Shown here: one piece after another, positions 1 to 5,911 of the stretch
How the letters are laid out: every line of letters starts with the position of its first letter
Numbering within the stretch: the first letter of the stretch is position 1
Source: a candidate division KSB1 bacterium
GTDB taxonomy: Bacteria > Zhuqueibacterota > JdFR-76 > DREG01
Assembly (NCBI GenBank): GCA_022566355.1
Contig: JADFJB010000126.1
Coordinates: 1 to 12,655 of the forward strand
Direction of reading: 5' to 3'
DNA length: 12,655 bases
The notes under the pieces: model-generated
What the model saw: only the letters and a program-made list of their open reading frames with translations
The model's database searches: none
Told to the model about the DNA's origin: nothing
Position numbers and translations under genes: made by a program

Positions 1-57
1 TTATTTTTTTTTGAATGGTTAGATGGATGTATATAATCAAAGCAAATATTTATATTT

Positions 58-86
58 GTTAACTTTTAATTTTACAATAAGTTAAC
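58..86. repeat. Short inverted repeat in non-coding left edge
   Basis: GTTAACTT (58-65) and AAGTTAAC (79-86) are perfect 8-bp inverted arms around a 13-nt loop. The stem is AT-rich and no T-run follows on either strand, so it is a poor terminator. The remainder of 1-112 shows no gene or recognisable signal. Confidence 0.35.
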
Positions 87-112
87 CTGCATTATTCATA
101 AACCTTATCACT

Positions 113-199
113 GTCATCCCGTCACACGAACGGGATCTATTTTGCAACTAATTTATACTTACAATTTTACTGTTTCTTTTTATGGAAATAGATCCCGTT
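113..199. repeat. Small palindromic element breaking gdhA
   Basis: AACGGGATCTATTT (129-142) is a perfect 14-bp inverted repeat of AAATAGATCCCGTT (186-199), with a 43-nt AT-rich interior. A second, nested pair, ATCCCGT (116-122) and ACGGGAT (130-136), allows an alternative hairpin. The left part begins GTCATCCCG, like the element at 2900. The native gdhA codons at 231-240 happen to read ACGGAATGAC, nearly the complement of GTCATCCCGT (9/10). It resembles a MITE-like or REP-like unit without coding capacity. I could not identify a clear target duplication. Confidence 0.65.
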
Positions 200-342
200 G
201 CCTTTTGATATTTTGGATTTTCCAAAATAAACGGAATGACTGATTCCGCTACTTCGTAAACTGCTTGATGAAATTCAATTTCTCCAGGATTCCTTTTTCT
301 TAAACCTTCCATAAAGTGTTCTAACGACAAATCATCATACAT
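148..342 (-). pseudogene. gdhA: Truncated NADP-type glutamate dehydrogenase, first ~46 codons only
   Basis: The first ~46 residues match the N-terminus of hexameric NADP-dependent glutamate dehydrogenase, which makes glutamate from 2-oxoglutarate and ammonia. Landmarks are SLEHFMEGLRKRNPGE (6-21), EFHQAVYEVAESV (23-35) and PFILENPKYQ (37-46), aligning with the E. coli segments SLESFLNHVQKRDP, EFAQAVREV and PFLEQNPKY. After KYQ the similarity stops, the residues turn into a non-homologous tail (KATGSISIKRNSKIVSIN), and the frame ends at 148. The normal protein is ~445 residues, so substrate-binding and nucleotide-binding domains are gone. The break coincides with the edge of a palindromic element (113-199). 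Bases 1-147 do not contain the continuation; the rest may lie further left if the element was inserted, or be deleted. The ATG and strong Shine-Dalgarno are intact. Confidence 0.8.
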
Positions 343-353
343 AGTGTCCTCCC
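343..353 (-). promoter_or_regulatory. Strong Shine-Dalgarno of the gdhA remnant
   Basis: GGGAGG (minus strand, 353-348) sits 5 nt before the ATG at 342. It is the best ribosome-binding site in the window and fixes the start of the truncated glutamate dehydrogenase frame. It shows that the true 5' end of the gene is preserved although the rest is not. Confidence 0.8.
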
Positions 354-572
354 TTTTTGGTGTCCTCAGCTTTATACACTACTCATCTACCGCCTTCACC
401 AAATTTTTGACAGAATTTTTATTTTATTGACTTCGTTTGGATATTATGTGAATTGAATCCGCCTTTTTTAAGGATTTCTCAAAGATATCGGGGATTTTAT
501 ATTCCGGCACTAATAGTTATTATTTTTTTATAATCCATCCCATCCTCATTCAGATTTATTGAGCTATTCCAA
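343..572. other. Non-coding spacer upstream of the gdhA remnant
   Basis: AT-rich sequence without a convincing reading frame on either strand. It would have held the gdhA promoter, but I cannot point to a consensus pair. The only clear signal is the ribosome-binding site next to the gdhA start. A short duplicated GTGTCCT occurs at 344-350 and 360-366. Confidence 0.5.
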
Positions 573-860
573 TCAGTAATTTAATAAATCCCTAACAGGA
601 TGCAAATTCTTTATGGAAATATAATAACATTTGTAACCGCCGGAGCCACCCATTTTCGAGCCAAAATCCCACAATGGGGCGCTGTCAACTTCCCGGGCTG
701 TTGCAAAACCGCAAATCAATGCTGCTTTTCCCGGCACAATCTTATCCGCATCATGTGAATCCACATTGAGAATGATTTGCACATAAAATAGCGGTTTCCT
801 TTTTTGACAATAATCCTGCCTCACCAGGAGATGCAGATTTTCTTTAAAGCGGGAATCTTG
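573..860 (-). pseudogene. Unrecognised short reading frame, probable 3' remnant of a larger gene
   Basis: An open frame runs from just after an in-frame TAA (861-863) to a TGA at 573-575. Its only usable start is a GTG at 824, which would give 83 residues, and there is no Shine-Dalgarno before it. The frame continues upstream in a protein-like way (SRFKENLHLL) up to the edge of repeat A, where it meets the stop. The encoded sequence looks like real folded protein (FYVQIILNVDS, VPGKAALICGFATAREVD, APLWDFGSKMGG), with cysteines, glycines and no low complexity. I do not recognise the family. The simplest reading is the C-terminal piece of a gene whose 5' part was lost when the repeat or methyltransferase segment arrived. 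A genuine small protein from the GTG cannot be excluded. Confidence 0.4.
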
Positions 861-968
861 TTAATCAGGGAGTTAATAACATAAAAAACAATCTGTTATA
901 AGCGTTTAAACGGTTTTAAAACAATGACTCATTCTCTTCATTTGTAAATCTTGTTAATCCTGTCTGAA
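853..968 (+). repeat. Direct repeat A, flanking the methyltransferase (3' side)
   Basis: Positions 870-968 align with 2303-2404 in the same orientation, as described for repeat B. The start of the copy may extend to 853, where AATCTTGTTAATC echoes the end motif AATCTTGTTAATCC at 947-960. It begins where the short coding remnant 573-860 runs out and ends 6 bp before the methyltransferase stop codon. The methyltransferase gene thus fills the space between the two copies almost exactly. Confidence 0.7.
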
Positions 969-974
969 TTCTTC

Positions 975-2279
975 TTATTGTTTCTGAAAAAGCACAACCC
1001 GATTGGAATTTGTCCCTTTGGAATTGTTATCGATCCCCCAGATATTAGCGGTTTTTGTGAAATTCTGGCGATTAACTAAAATCCCTTCGCAGTTAAATCC
1101 TGCCGCAACGCCAATAGGTACGATATGCTCGTCTAATTTTATTTTGCCTTTGTTCACTTCGCCAACCTCAAAAGCGACCCAGCCATACGGTTTTGTAATC
1201 CTGAACAGTTCACTAAAAACCTGTCCCATTACACTATTCCAGTCCTCAACAGTTCTGGCCATCGTAATTTTCTTTGATACTTTCTCAACTTCGATATCAT
1301 TAAACCAACTGCGCAACCAATTGTCATTCGCGTATTGCACAACATTCAAAAAGGGCGGCGAGGTAACCGTAAGTTGAACAGAATCAGAACGGATTTCGTT
1401 GGTATCCCTGGCATCGGTATTCAAAAAAACTGCCTGATCGCCAATGTTTTTCAGCTTCACTTTTATCTCCCGGGTCATTCCTTTCAGCAGGGTCCTGGTT
1501 TTCTTCAGGATCAACTTTTTCACATTACGGTATTCAGGTTTTTGCTTTCTTTTCTCATTGATCTTTTTTTGGTTTTGCGCATTCACAGCCTGATTTGGTG
1601 GCAACGTATACACAGAAAAAAAACCCGGAGAATGGCCAGTTAGGCGGTTGGTCGCAACCATACGAATCCACGCATCCGGAAGATCTTCCTGCTGATTTTT
1701 ATTTTTTTCACAAAAGTAGTTGCGGAGTGAAATTAATTCGTTTTCTGTTTTCGGATGATAAAACATCGATAGATCGAAATTTGCAGTTGTTTCTTCCTGA
1801 AATGGAATTTCATTTAAACGATTTTCTATTGCCAAAATATCCGGAACAAAAAACCTTGGATAGGTTAATATCCTGCTTAAAGGATTCACATCGTTAGAAA
1901 TTACATTTCTATCCAACAGTCCCGCTTCAAGAACAGTTGTACCTCTGCCGGAAAACGGATCATAAATCACATCTCCTTTTTGTGAAAGGGTCTCAATAAA
2001 AAATCGTGGCAACTGCGGTTTAAAACAAGCCCGATAGGCGATTTCGTGCAGGGAGGAAGCCTGCCGCTGCTTTGATGTCCAGAATTCATTAATAAATTGG
2101 GAATATTCTTCTCCATCAATCTTATTGGTTTCGACCCTGGTTTTTTTCTCATTGGAGATAAACAAATCTCCTTCACTGTTTTCATTAAAAATGAATGATG
2201 CCAGGTATTCTTTAAAATCAAGAGATTCTTCATTCCGCTTCGCTTCGTTCAGAATGACATTCTGTGGAATTTTATGCAT
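975..2279 (-). CDS. Orphan DNA methyltransferase (N4-cytosine or N6-adenine amino-methylase)
   Basis: A 434-residue SAM-dependent amino-group DNA methyltransferase counted from the ATG at 2279. A TTG at 2315 would add 12 codons, but these lie mostly in flanking repeat B. In numbering from the TTG, the SAM-binding motif I is DPFSGRGTT (119-127), followed by the acidic strand NDVNPLS (141-147). The catalytic motif IV is TSPPF (318-322), of the S/T-PP-Y/F kind more often linked to N4-cytosine methylation. Motif I precedes motif IV with ~190 residues between them, which probably contain target recognition; the stretch 245-290 is very lysine/arginine rich. SSLHEIAYRACFKPQLP (87-103), AFEVGEV (381-387) and KTANIWGIDNN (421-431) mark one conserved methylase subgroup. 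No restriction enzyme or specificity subunit is nearby. The first residues come from an interspersed repeat (2221-2263) and there is no Shine-Dalgarno, so the native start is uncertain. Direct repeats flank the gene. Confidence 0.85.
   Translation of the reverse strand: MHKIPQNVILNEAKRNEESLDFKEYLASFIFNENSEGDLFISNEKKTRVETNKIDGEEYSQFINEFWTSKQRQASSLHEIAYRACFKPQLPRFFIETLSQKGDVIYDPFSGRGTTVLEAGLLDRNVISNDVNPLSRILTYPRFFVPDILAIENRLNEIPFQEETTANFDLSMFYHPKTENELISLRNYFCEKNKNQQEDLPDAWIRMVATNRLTGHSPGFFSVYTLPPNQAVNAQNQKKINEKRKQKPEYRNVKKLILKKTRTLLKGMTREIKVKLKNIGDQAVFLNTDARDTNEIRSDSVQLTVTSPPFLNVVQYANDNWLRSWFNDIEVEKVSKKITMARTVEDWNSVMGQVFSELFRITKPYGWVAFEVGEVNKGKIKLDEHIVPIGVAAGFNCEGILVNRQNFTKTANIWGIDNNSKGTNSNRVVLFQKQ
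2221..2270 (-). repeat. Interspersed GTCATTCTGAACGAAGCGAA repeat inside the methyltransferase 5' end
   Basis: On the minus strand the sequence from 2258 to 2221 reads GTCATTCTGAACGAAGCGAA followed by GCGGAATGAAGAATCTCT, a very common bacterial intergenic repeat. The plus-strand bases 2250-2264 form a perfect 7+1+7 palindrome, with an outer ATTCC/GGAAT pair at 2232-2236 and 2266-2270. It is in frame with the methyltransferase and is translated as NVILNEAKRNEESL, so either the repeat replaced the native start or the native start lies downstream of it. Confidence 0.75.
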
Positions 2280-2302
2280 TCTGCAACTATCTCTTAAGCC
2301 AC

Positions 2303-2404
2303 GGGTTAATGACAAAAAAACAATATGTTATAACGGTTTCAAAACAATGGTCACGTTTCATTTATCATCTTTTAATTCTGTTAATTTTGTTAATCCTGTC
2401 TTAA
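2303..2404 (+). repeat. Direct repeat B, flanking the methyltransferase (5' side)
   Basis: This ~100-bp stretch aligns with 870-968 in the same orientation. Shared blocks in order are GTTAAT, AAAAAACAAT, TGTTATAA, AACGGTTT followed by AAACAATG, TCATTT, and TGTTAATCCTGTCT. The copies differ by small insertions: ten extra bases near 901 in copy A, and an extra TTAATTCTGTTAATTT-like segment in copy B. The repeat lies between the archease stop and the methyltransferase start, and it contains the TTG at 2315 that would extend the methyltransferase frame. Confidence 0.7.
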
Positions 2405-2419
2405 TGTTTTTAAATCAAT

Positions 2420-2851
2420 TCATAAATCAAAAATCACTCTTGCAAACCAGCCGGAATCTCTCTGTTCAAAAATCAAATCATGATAGGTTACCGCTTTAAT
2501 TTCACGGAATATTTTATGTTTATCTTTCGAAACAGGCTCTCCAAAGATATGTGCATTTAGAGAATTATCCTTTAATTTCTGAATTTCAAAGCGGCAAAAA
2601 AGCATTTCATCTAAAATAGAAATTAAGTTTAATTCACGCAGCCAATCGACCAATAAATCTTCTCTTGAACCGGATTGCAATTCAATGCTTTTTTGAAATT
2701 CAGGCTGAATGGTATTTAATTCTACGAGGATGGAAAACATCCCCAGCGCTGCCGTTTCTAATATTCCTTCCGGTGATTCACTCCAAACCTCTAACCCTGA
2801 ATCGCCAGTGTGTTCGAGAAGTTCGAACCTGGATTTGATTTTATCTCCCAT
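2420..2851 (-). CDS. Archease (tRNA/RNA ligase RtcB activator family)
   Basis: A 143-residue protein that matches the archease family along its whole length. Archease speeds the guanylylation step of the RNA ligase RtcB and allows multiple turnovers in RNA repair or tRNA splicing. Family landmarks are FELLEHTGDSGLEVW (9-23), the AALGMFSIL helix (34-42), EDLLVDWLRELNLI (64-77), CRFEI (86-90) and the C-terminal block IKAVTYHDL (118-126) with GWFARVIFDL (134-143). The acidic metal-binding residues expected near D17 and the terminal D142 are present. It is therefore full length and probably functional. RtcB, its usual neighbour, is absent from the window. The ATG has no strong Shine-Dalgarno, and the gene is separated from apgM by 143 bp of repeat-rich sequence, so its promoter may lie in that gap. 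The stop is followed directly by direct repeat B. Confidence 0.9.
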   Translation of the reverse strand: MGDKIKSRFELLEHTGDSGLEVWSESPEGILETAALGMFSILVELNTIQPEFQKSIELQSGSREDLLVDWLRELNLISILDEMLFCRFEIQKLKDNSLNAHIFGEPVSKDKHKIFREIKAVTYHDLIFEQRDSGWFARVIFDL

Positions 2852-2879
2852 ATTTCTATTCGGTTCTTCCGGCTTTAAC

Positions 2880-2940
2880 TGTCATGTATGAGATTGCTTC
2901 GTCATCCCGACCAGTCGGAACTCCTCGTAATGACACCCCG
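2880..2940. repeat. Interspersed GTCAT...ATGAC palindromic repeat in archease-apgM gap
   Basis: TGTCAT (2880-2885) pairs with ATGACA (2930-2935). Within it, CGTCATCCCGAC at 2900-2911 and GTCGG at 2914-2918 give a small inner palindrome (CCGAC-CA-GTCGG). The core (GATTGCTTCGTCAT ... CTCCTCGTAATGACA) matches a widely distributed intergenic repeat style. The related GTCATCCC motif recurs at 113-120, and GTCATTCTGAACGAAGCGAA (minus strand) recurs in the methyltransferase 5' end. It separates the archease gene from apgM. Confidence 0.6.
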
Positions 2941-2960
2941 GAGCAATTTTTGTTTTTTCT

Positions 2961-2995
2961 TTTATCTTTGTCACTTTGTGCCTTTGTGCCTTTTT
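2961..2995 (+). repeat. Interspersed CTTTGTGC repeat motif
   Basis: Three near-tandem 8-mers (CTTTGTCA, CTTTGTGC, CTTTGTGC) at 2966-2989 end in a T-run that touches the apgM stop codon. Motifs of the kind CTTTGTGCCTTTGTG are found scattered in intergenic DNA of many bacteria. Seen from apgM, this is the sequence just after the stop. It is not a hairpin, so I do not call it a terminator. Confidence 0.55.
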
Positions 2996-4203
2996 TAAGC
3001 TCCAAATTTTTGCAGCCGATTCGCATGGGCAAGCACCAGACCCATCAGATGAACCGAAGGTTGTCGCCCAATTCCACCCTGGATACAACTGATTTCATCG
3101 AAATGTTCAACGGGGTCAATACGCGCCAAATTTGAGTTTATAAGAACCGGAACAGGATGCCAGCTATGTGTGCTCATTTTTGAGGGTGTCGAATGATCGC
3201 CGGTAACAACCAAAACATCGGGGTTTAGTTCTACAATTCGGGGGATCAGTTCATCCACTTCCTCTAGCACCTTAACCTTTCCATCAAAATCGCCATCTTC
3301 TCCACAGGCATCCGTATATTTGATGTGAATAAAAAAATAGTCATATTCATTGAATTTGTTTTCCAGCGCATCAATTTGGGTTTGTATACTCGGGGTCACC
3401 GGGTTCAGGTCCATGCCTATTAATCTCGAGATGCCCCGGTACATAGGATAATTAGCGATTGCCAGAGACTTTAGCTTAAATCTTTCCATCATCGACGGAT
3501 ATTTTTTATGTTTTGCAAATCCACGCAAAAGGACCATATTGGCCGGAGATTCATCAGCCAGGATCCCCCGGATTTGCGAAATGATATCCTTTAATAGCCC
3601 TGATGTAAAATCAGCTTCCGGAGAAAGGGCTTCCGGTTCCAGTGGCGGAACGCCGGTTTGTTGAGAATCGGTATCCTGGACAGAGTCATTCAAACCATCC
3701 CCGCGCAGAATCATTACTGCCCGGTGTTCTTTTTCAGGTAGAAAATTAAACTCATAGCCAGCCGGAACAACAACAGCAGATTCAATTTTATCACATAATC
3801 GTACGCCAATCCCGGAAGCAATTCTTCCGGCTCGCCTGTCAGTTACATTACCACTCCCATCGACAGTACAAAAATTTATTCGTGCCGCAAGATCCCGGTC
3901 TGTTAGTTCGAATCCAACACCGGATGCAGATAAAACCCCGCGACCCATGTTAAATTCAATCGGATCATAGCCAAACAAAGCAAAATGGGCAGGGCCACTG
4001 CCCGGTGTTACGCCAGGCAAAATAGGATCAAGCAAACCACAAATTGATTCTTTCGCCAACCGATCCAGGTTGGGGAGATTCGCAACTTGCATTTCAGTTC
4101 CTGGTTTACCATCAACTTTCAAACCACTGATTCCATCCAATATCAAAAAAACAATTTTGCTATCGCTTTGAATTGCCAATGGGTCTAAAATTGAATTGTC
4201 CAT
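2995..4203 (-). CDS. apgM: 2,3-bisphosphoglycerate-independent phosphoglycerate mutase, archaeal type (ApgM)
   Basis: A 402-residue alkaline-phosphatase-superfamily enzyme that interconverts 3- and 2-phosphoglycerate in glycolysis and gluconeogenesis. It belongs to the archaeal-type family, distinct from GpmI. The N-terminal metal site is FLILDGISG (19-27, D23). The phosphoserine nucleophile is S69 in PGVTPGSGPAH, followed by LFGYDP (76-81). MGRGVLSASGVGFELTDRDL (86-105) is typical of the family. The C-terminal metal ligands are in KYTDACGEDGDFDGK (295-309), TGDHST (334-339, with D336/H337) and THSWHPVP (345-352). The length is normal. The ATG has a good CGGAG Shine-Dalgarno with a 6-nt spacer (plus-strand 4207-4214 region) and begins 27 bp after the propeller gene stop, making it the last gene of the tight operon. 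A repeat-rich gap follows its stop. Cofactor-independent activity is expected because the catalytic serine is present. Confidence 0.93.
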   Translation of the reverse strand: MDNSILDPLAIQSDSKIVFLILDGISGLKVDGKPGTEMQVANLPNLDRLAKESICGLLDPILPGVTPGSGPAHFALFGYDPIEFNMGRGVLSASGVGFELTDRDLAARINFCTVDGSGNVTDRRAGRIASGIGVRLCDKIESAVVVPAGYEFNFLPEKEHRAVMILRGDGLNDSVQDTDSQQTGVPPLEPEALSPEADFTSGLLKDIISQIRGILADESPANMVLLRGFAKHKKYPSMMERFKLKSLAIANYPMYRGISRLIGMDLNPVTPSIQTQIDALENKFNEYDYFFIHIKYTDACGEDGDFDGKVKVLEEVDELIPRIVELNPDVLVVTGDHSTPSKMSTHSWHPVPVLINSNLARIDPVEHFDEISCIQGGIGRQPSVHLMGLVLAHANRLQKFGA

Positions 4204-4230
4204 TAAAACTCCGAACAGGTTCTATGCTGA

Positions 4231-5901
4231 TCAATCAATTCGATTGGGTGAATTCCAATAAAATTTTGTCAAGCCCTGGGGAGAGCCTATATACAGATAA
4301 TCCTGATCAGGAAGAATTTTTTGTACAACCGGATCGAGAAGGCCATCGTCGGTTGTAAAATTCCTCCAATATTTGTCTATTAAATTGTGTTTATATAAAC
4401 CGTTGTCGGTCCCTACCCAAATACTGTTTTTCGTTGCGGCAATATCATTAATCAGTGTTCCATCAAATACCTTTCGAGCAGGAGATCCTCTCCAAACCTT
4501 GTTTTTTACATCGTAAACTTCAATCGTGTTCAGGGTAGAAACCCATAAACTGTCTCCCAATTTGGCAATAGCTGTTATGGCGCCAACTCCGGGCCCCTCC
4601 ACGCCACGATAAAATCCTTTCCCCCGGGTGGACTTATCATAATAAAATAGTCCCCAGTTGGTTCCGGCCCAAACAATGTTTTTATCAACTAGAATGTCAA
4701 ACACCGACACTTCATCTTTGCCCGGGGTAATGGGAGAGATTGAAATTGAATCCATTTTTCCCCGGATATTGGTGATCCGATCCAGACCATCCCTGGATCC
4801 TACCCAAAGTGTAGAATCATCTCCTGCAATGGAATATATATTATTGTCCCTCAAATTATCAAAAACAGTATAGGTTCGCCAGCGATCTTTGTCTTTTTGA
4901 TAGCGCACCAAACCATTTTCCGTTGCAAACCAGACAGATTCATTCGTTGAAGAAATATCCCTTATATTCATGTTACTAAAACGAGAAATGTACTTGGGTT
5001 CAAAATAGGACCAACGATCTCGTTTATATTCCCAAACACTTATTCCATTCATATTGGGATCTTGATTATTTCCCCCGATCCAAATATTTTTCTGATCCTT
5101 ATATATAGCTTTAACATCCGGATTCAGCAAGCCAAATGGTTTGTGCTGCATATTGCCAGTGCGCGTATTACCGCTAAACATTCCAAGACCGTTCGTTCCG
5201 GCCCATAAAGTTTGCCAATTATCGATTACATAATAATTAAATCGAAAATCACGAAGATTGTTATCCTGAATAAAATATTCCACCGCATTATCGATGAACA
5301 TCATTGAATTGTTCAAATTGTATTGTTGAAGCCGGATTGGAACAAATCCTTGCTTGCCAACCCAATTTATAAAATCTTCAGATGGCTTGTCTTCTGGAGA
5401 TAGCACTAAAAATTGAGATGGACTTCTAAAATAATTGCCGGATTGTGTCTCAATCCATACATTTTGATTATCGAACCCAATGGATACCACCGGGTCTCCA
5501 AATGGCAACCCAACTTCATCCAGGTAGGAATTTTCCCACATTTTCGATTCTTGATGATAAACAGATATTGCCTCCTCAGTAGCGCACCAAAGTAAATTTG
5601 TTGAGATATCATAAGCAGCTACCAGCACATTGTTATCCGGTAAACCGTTGCTGATGGTGAACGGGAAAAGCCATTTTCGGGCATGGTAATCGTAGCGAAG
5701 AATTCCACCCTCGCTAGCTGCATAGACTAAAAATGGCGTCACTTGAATTGAGTTGATATACCGGCATTGGGTATAACTGATCCAATCGCCTTCTTCAAAA
5801 CTGATATTTGTTCCCCGAATTCGTTGAGCTTCAGCCCTAAAAGGCAATAAGAAAAATAATAAGAAGAAAATAATAGTTTTATCTTTAAATTTCATTTTCA
5901 T
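4231..5901 (-). CDS. Secreted beta-propeller protein with Reg_prop-type repeats
   Basis: A 556-residue protein with a strong signal peptide: basic start MKMKFKDK, hydrophobic core IIFFLLFFLLPF, and a likely cleavage after AEA at residue 25. The mature part is built of repeated blades of the kind LWxGTxxGLxxYDxxxxxW, the pattern of the two-component regulator propeller (Reg_prop) family. Clear copies are LWCATEEAISVY (104-115), LWAGTNGLGMF (232-242), IWIGGNN (273-279), VWFATENGLVRY (323-334), LWVGSRDGLDRI (365-376), VWAGTNWGLFYY (410-421), LWVSTLNTIEVY (452-463), IWVGTDNGLYKH (494-505) and LYIGSPQGLTKF (536-547). It ends directly after the last blade. There is no Y_Y_Y domain, transmembrane helix, histidine kinase or DNA-binding part, so it is a stand-alone periplasmic, surface or secreted propeller and not a sensor kinase. 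It lacks a visible lipobox or Por secretion domain. The ligand is unknown. Two start ATGs (5901 and 5895) are both possible. Confidence 0.85.
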   Translation of the reverse strand: MKMKFKDKTIIFFLLFFLLPFRAEAQRIRGTNISFEEGDWISYTQCRYINSIQVTPFLVYAASEGGILRYDYHARKWLFPFTISNGLPDNNVLVAAYDISTNLLWCATEEAISVYHQESKMWENSYLDEVGLPFGDPVVSIGFDNQNVWIETQSGNYFRSPSQFLVLSPEDKPSEDFINWVGKQGFVPIRLQQYNLNNSMMFIDNAVEYFIQDNNLRDFRFNYYVIDNWQTLWAGTNGLGMFSGNTRTGNMQHKPFGLLNPDVKAIYKDQKNIWIGGNNQDPNMNGISVWEYKRDRWSYFEPKYISRFSNMNIRDISSTNESVWFATENGLVRYQKDKDRWRTYTVFDNLRDNNIYSIAGDDSTLWVGSRDGLDRITNIRGKMDSISISPITPGKDEVSVFDILVDKNIVWAGTNWGLFYYDKSTRGKGFYRGVEGPGVGAITAIAKLGDSLWVSTLNTIEVYDVKNKVWRGSPARKVFDGTLINDIAATKNSIWVGTDNGLYKHNLIDKYWRNFTTDDGLLDPVVQKILPDQDYLYIGSPQGLTKFYWNSPNRID

Positions 5902-5911
5902 AACACTTGAA

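Noticed and set aside
129-199. Intrinsic terminator after the gdhA remnant
   Set aside because: The 14-bp stem has a 43-nt loop and no T-run immediately after it; it fits a transposable or palindromic repeat better.
1003-1897. Overlapping plus-strand open frames opposite the methyltransferase
   Set aside because: They lie antisense to a frame with clear methylase motifs, lack ribosome sites and encode no recognisable domain.
2280-2315. TTG at 2315 as the methyltransferase start
   Set aside because: The TTG falls inside direct repeat B, has no Shine-Dalgarno and adds 12 codons that do not look like methylase; the ATG at 2279 is preferred but not certain.
2125-2499. Plus-strand frame of 124 codons across the methyltransferase start, repeat B and the archease end
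   Set aside because: It is antisense to two recognised genes and its sequence is mostly repeat-derived.
975-2851. Defence system made of methyltransferase plus archease
   Set aside because: The two genes are separated by a direct repeat, the archease is a standard RNA-ligase partner, and no nuclease or specificity protein is present.
4173-4358. Small plus-strand gene at the apgM-propeller junction
   Set aside because: It overlaps both genes antisense and has no ribosome site or recognisable product.
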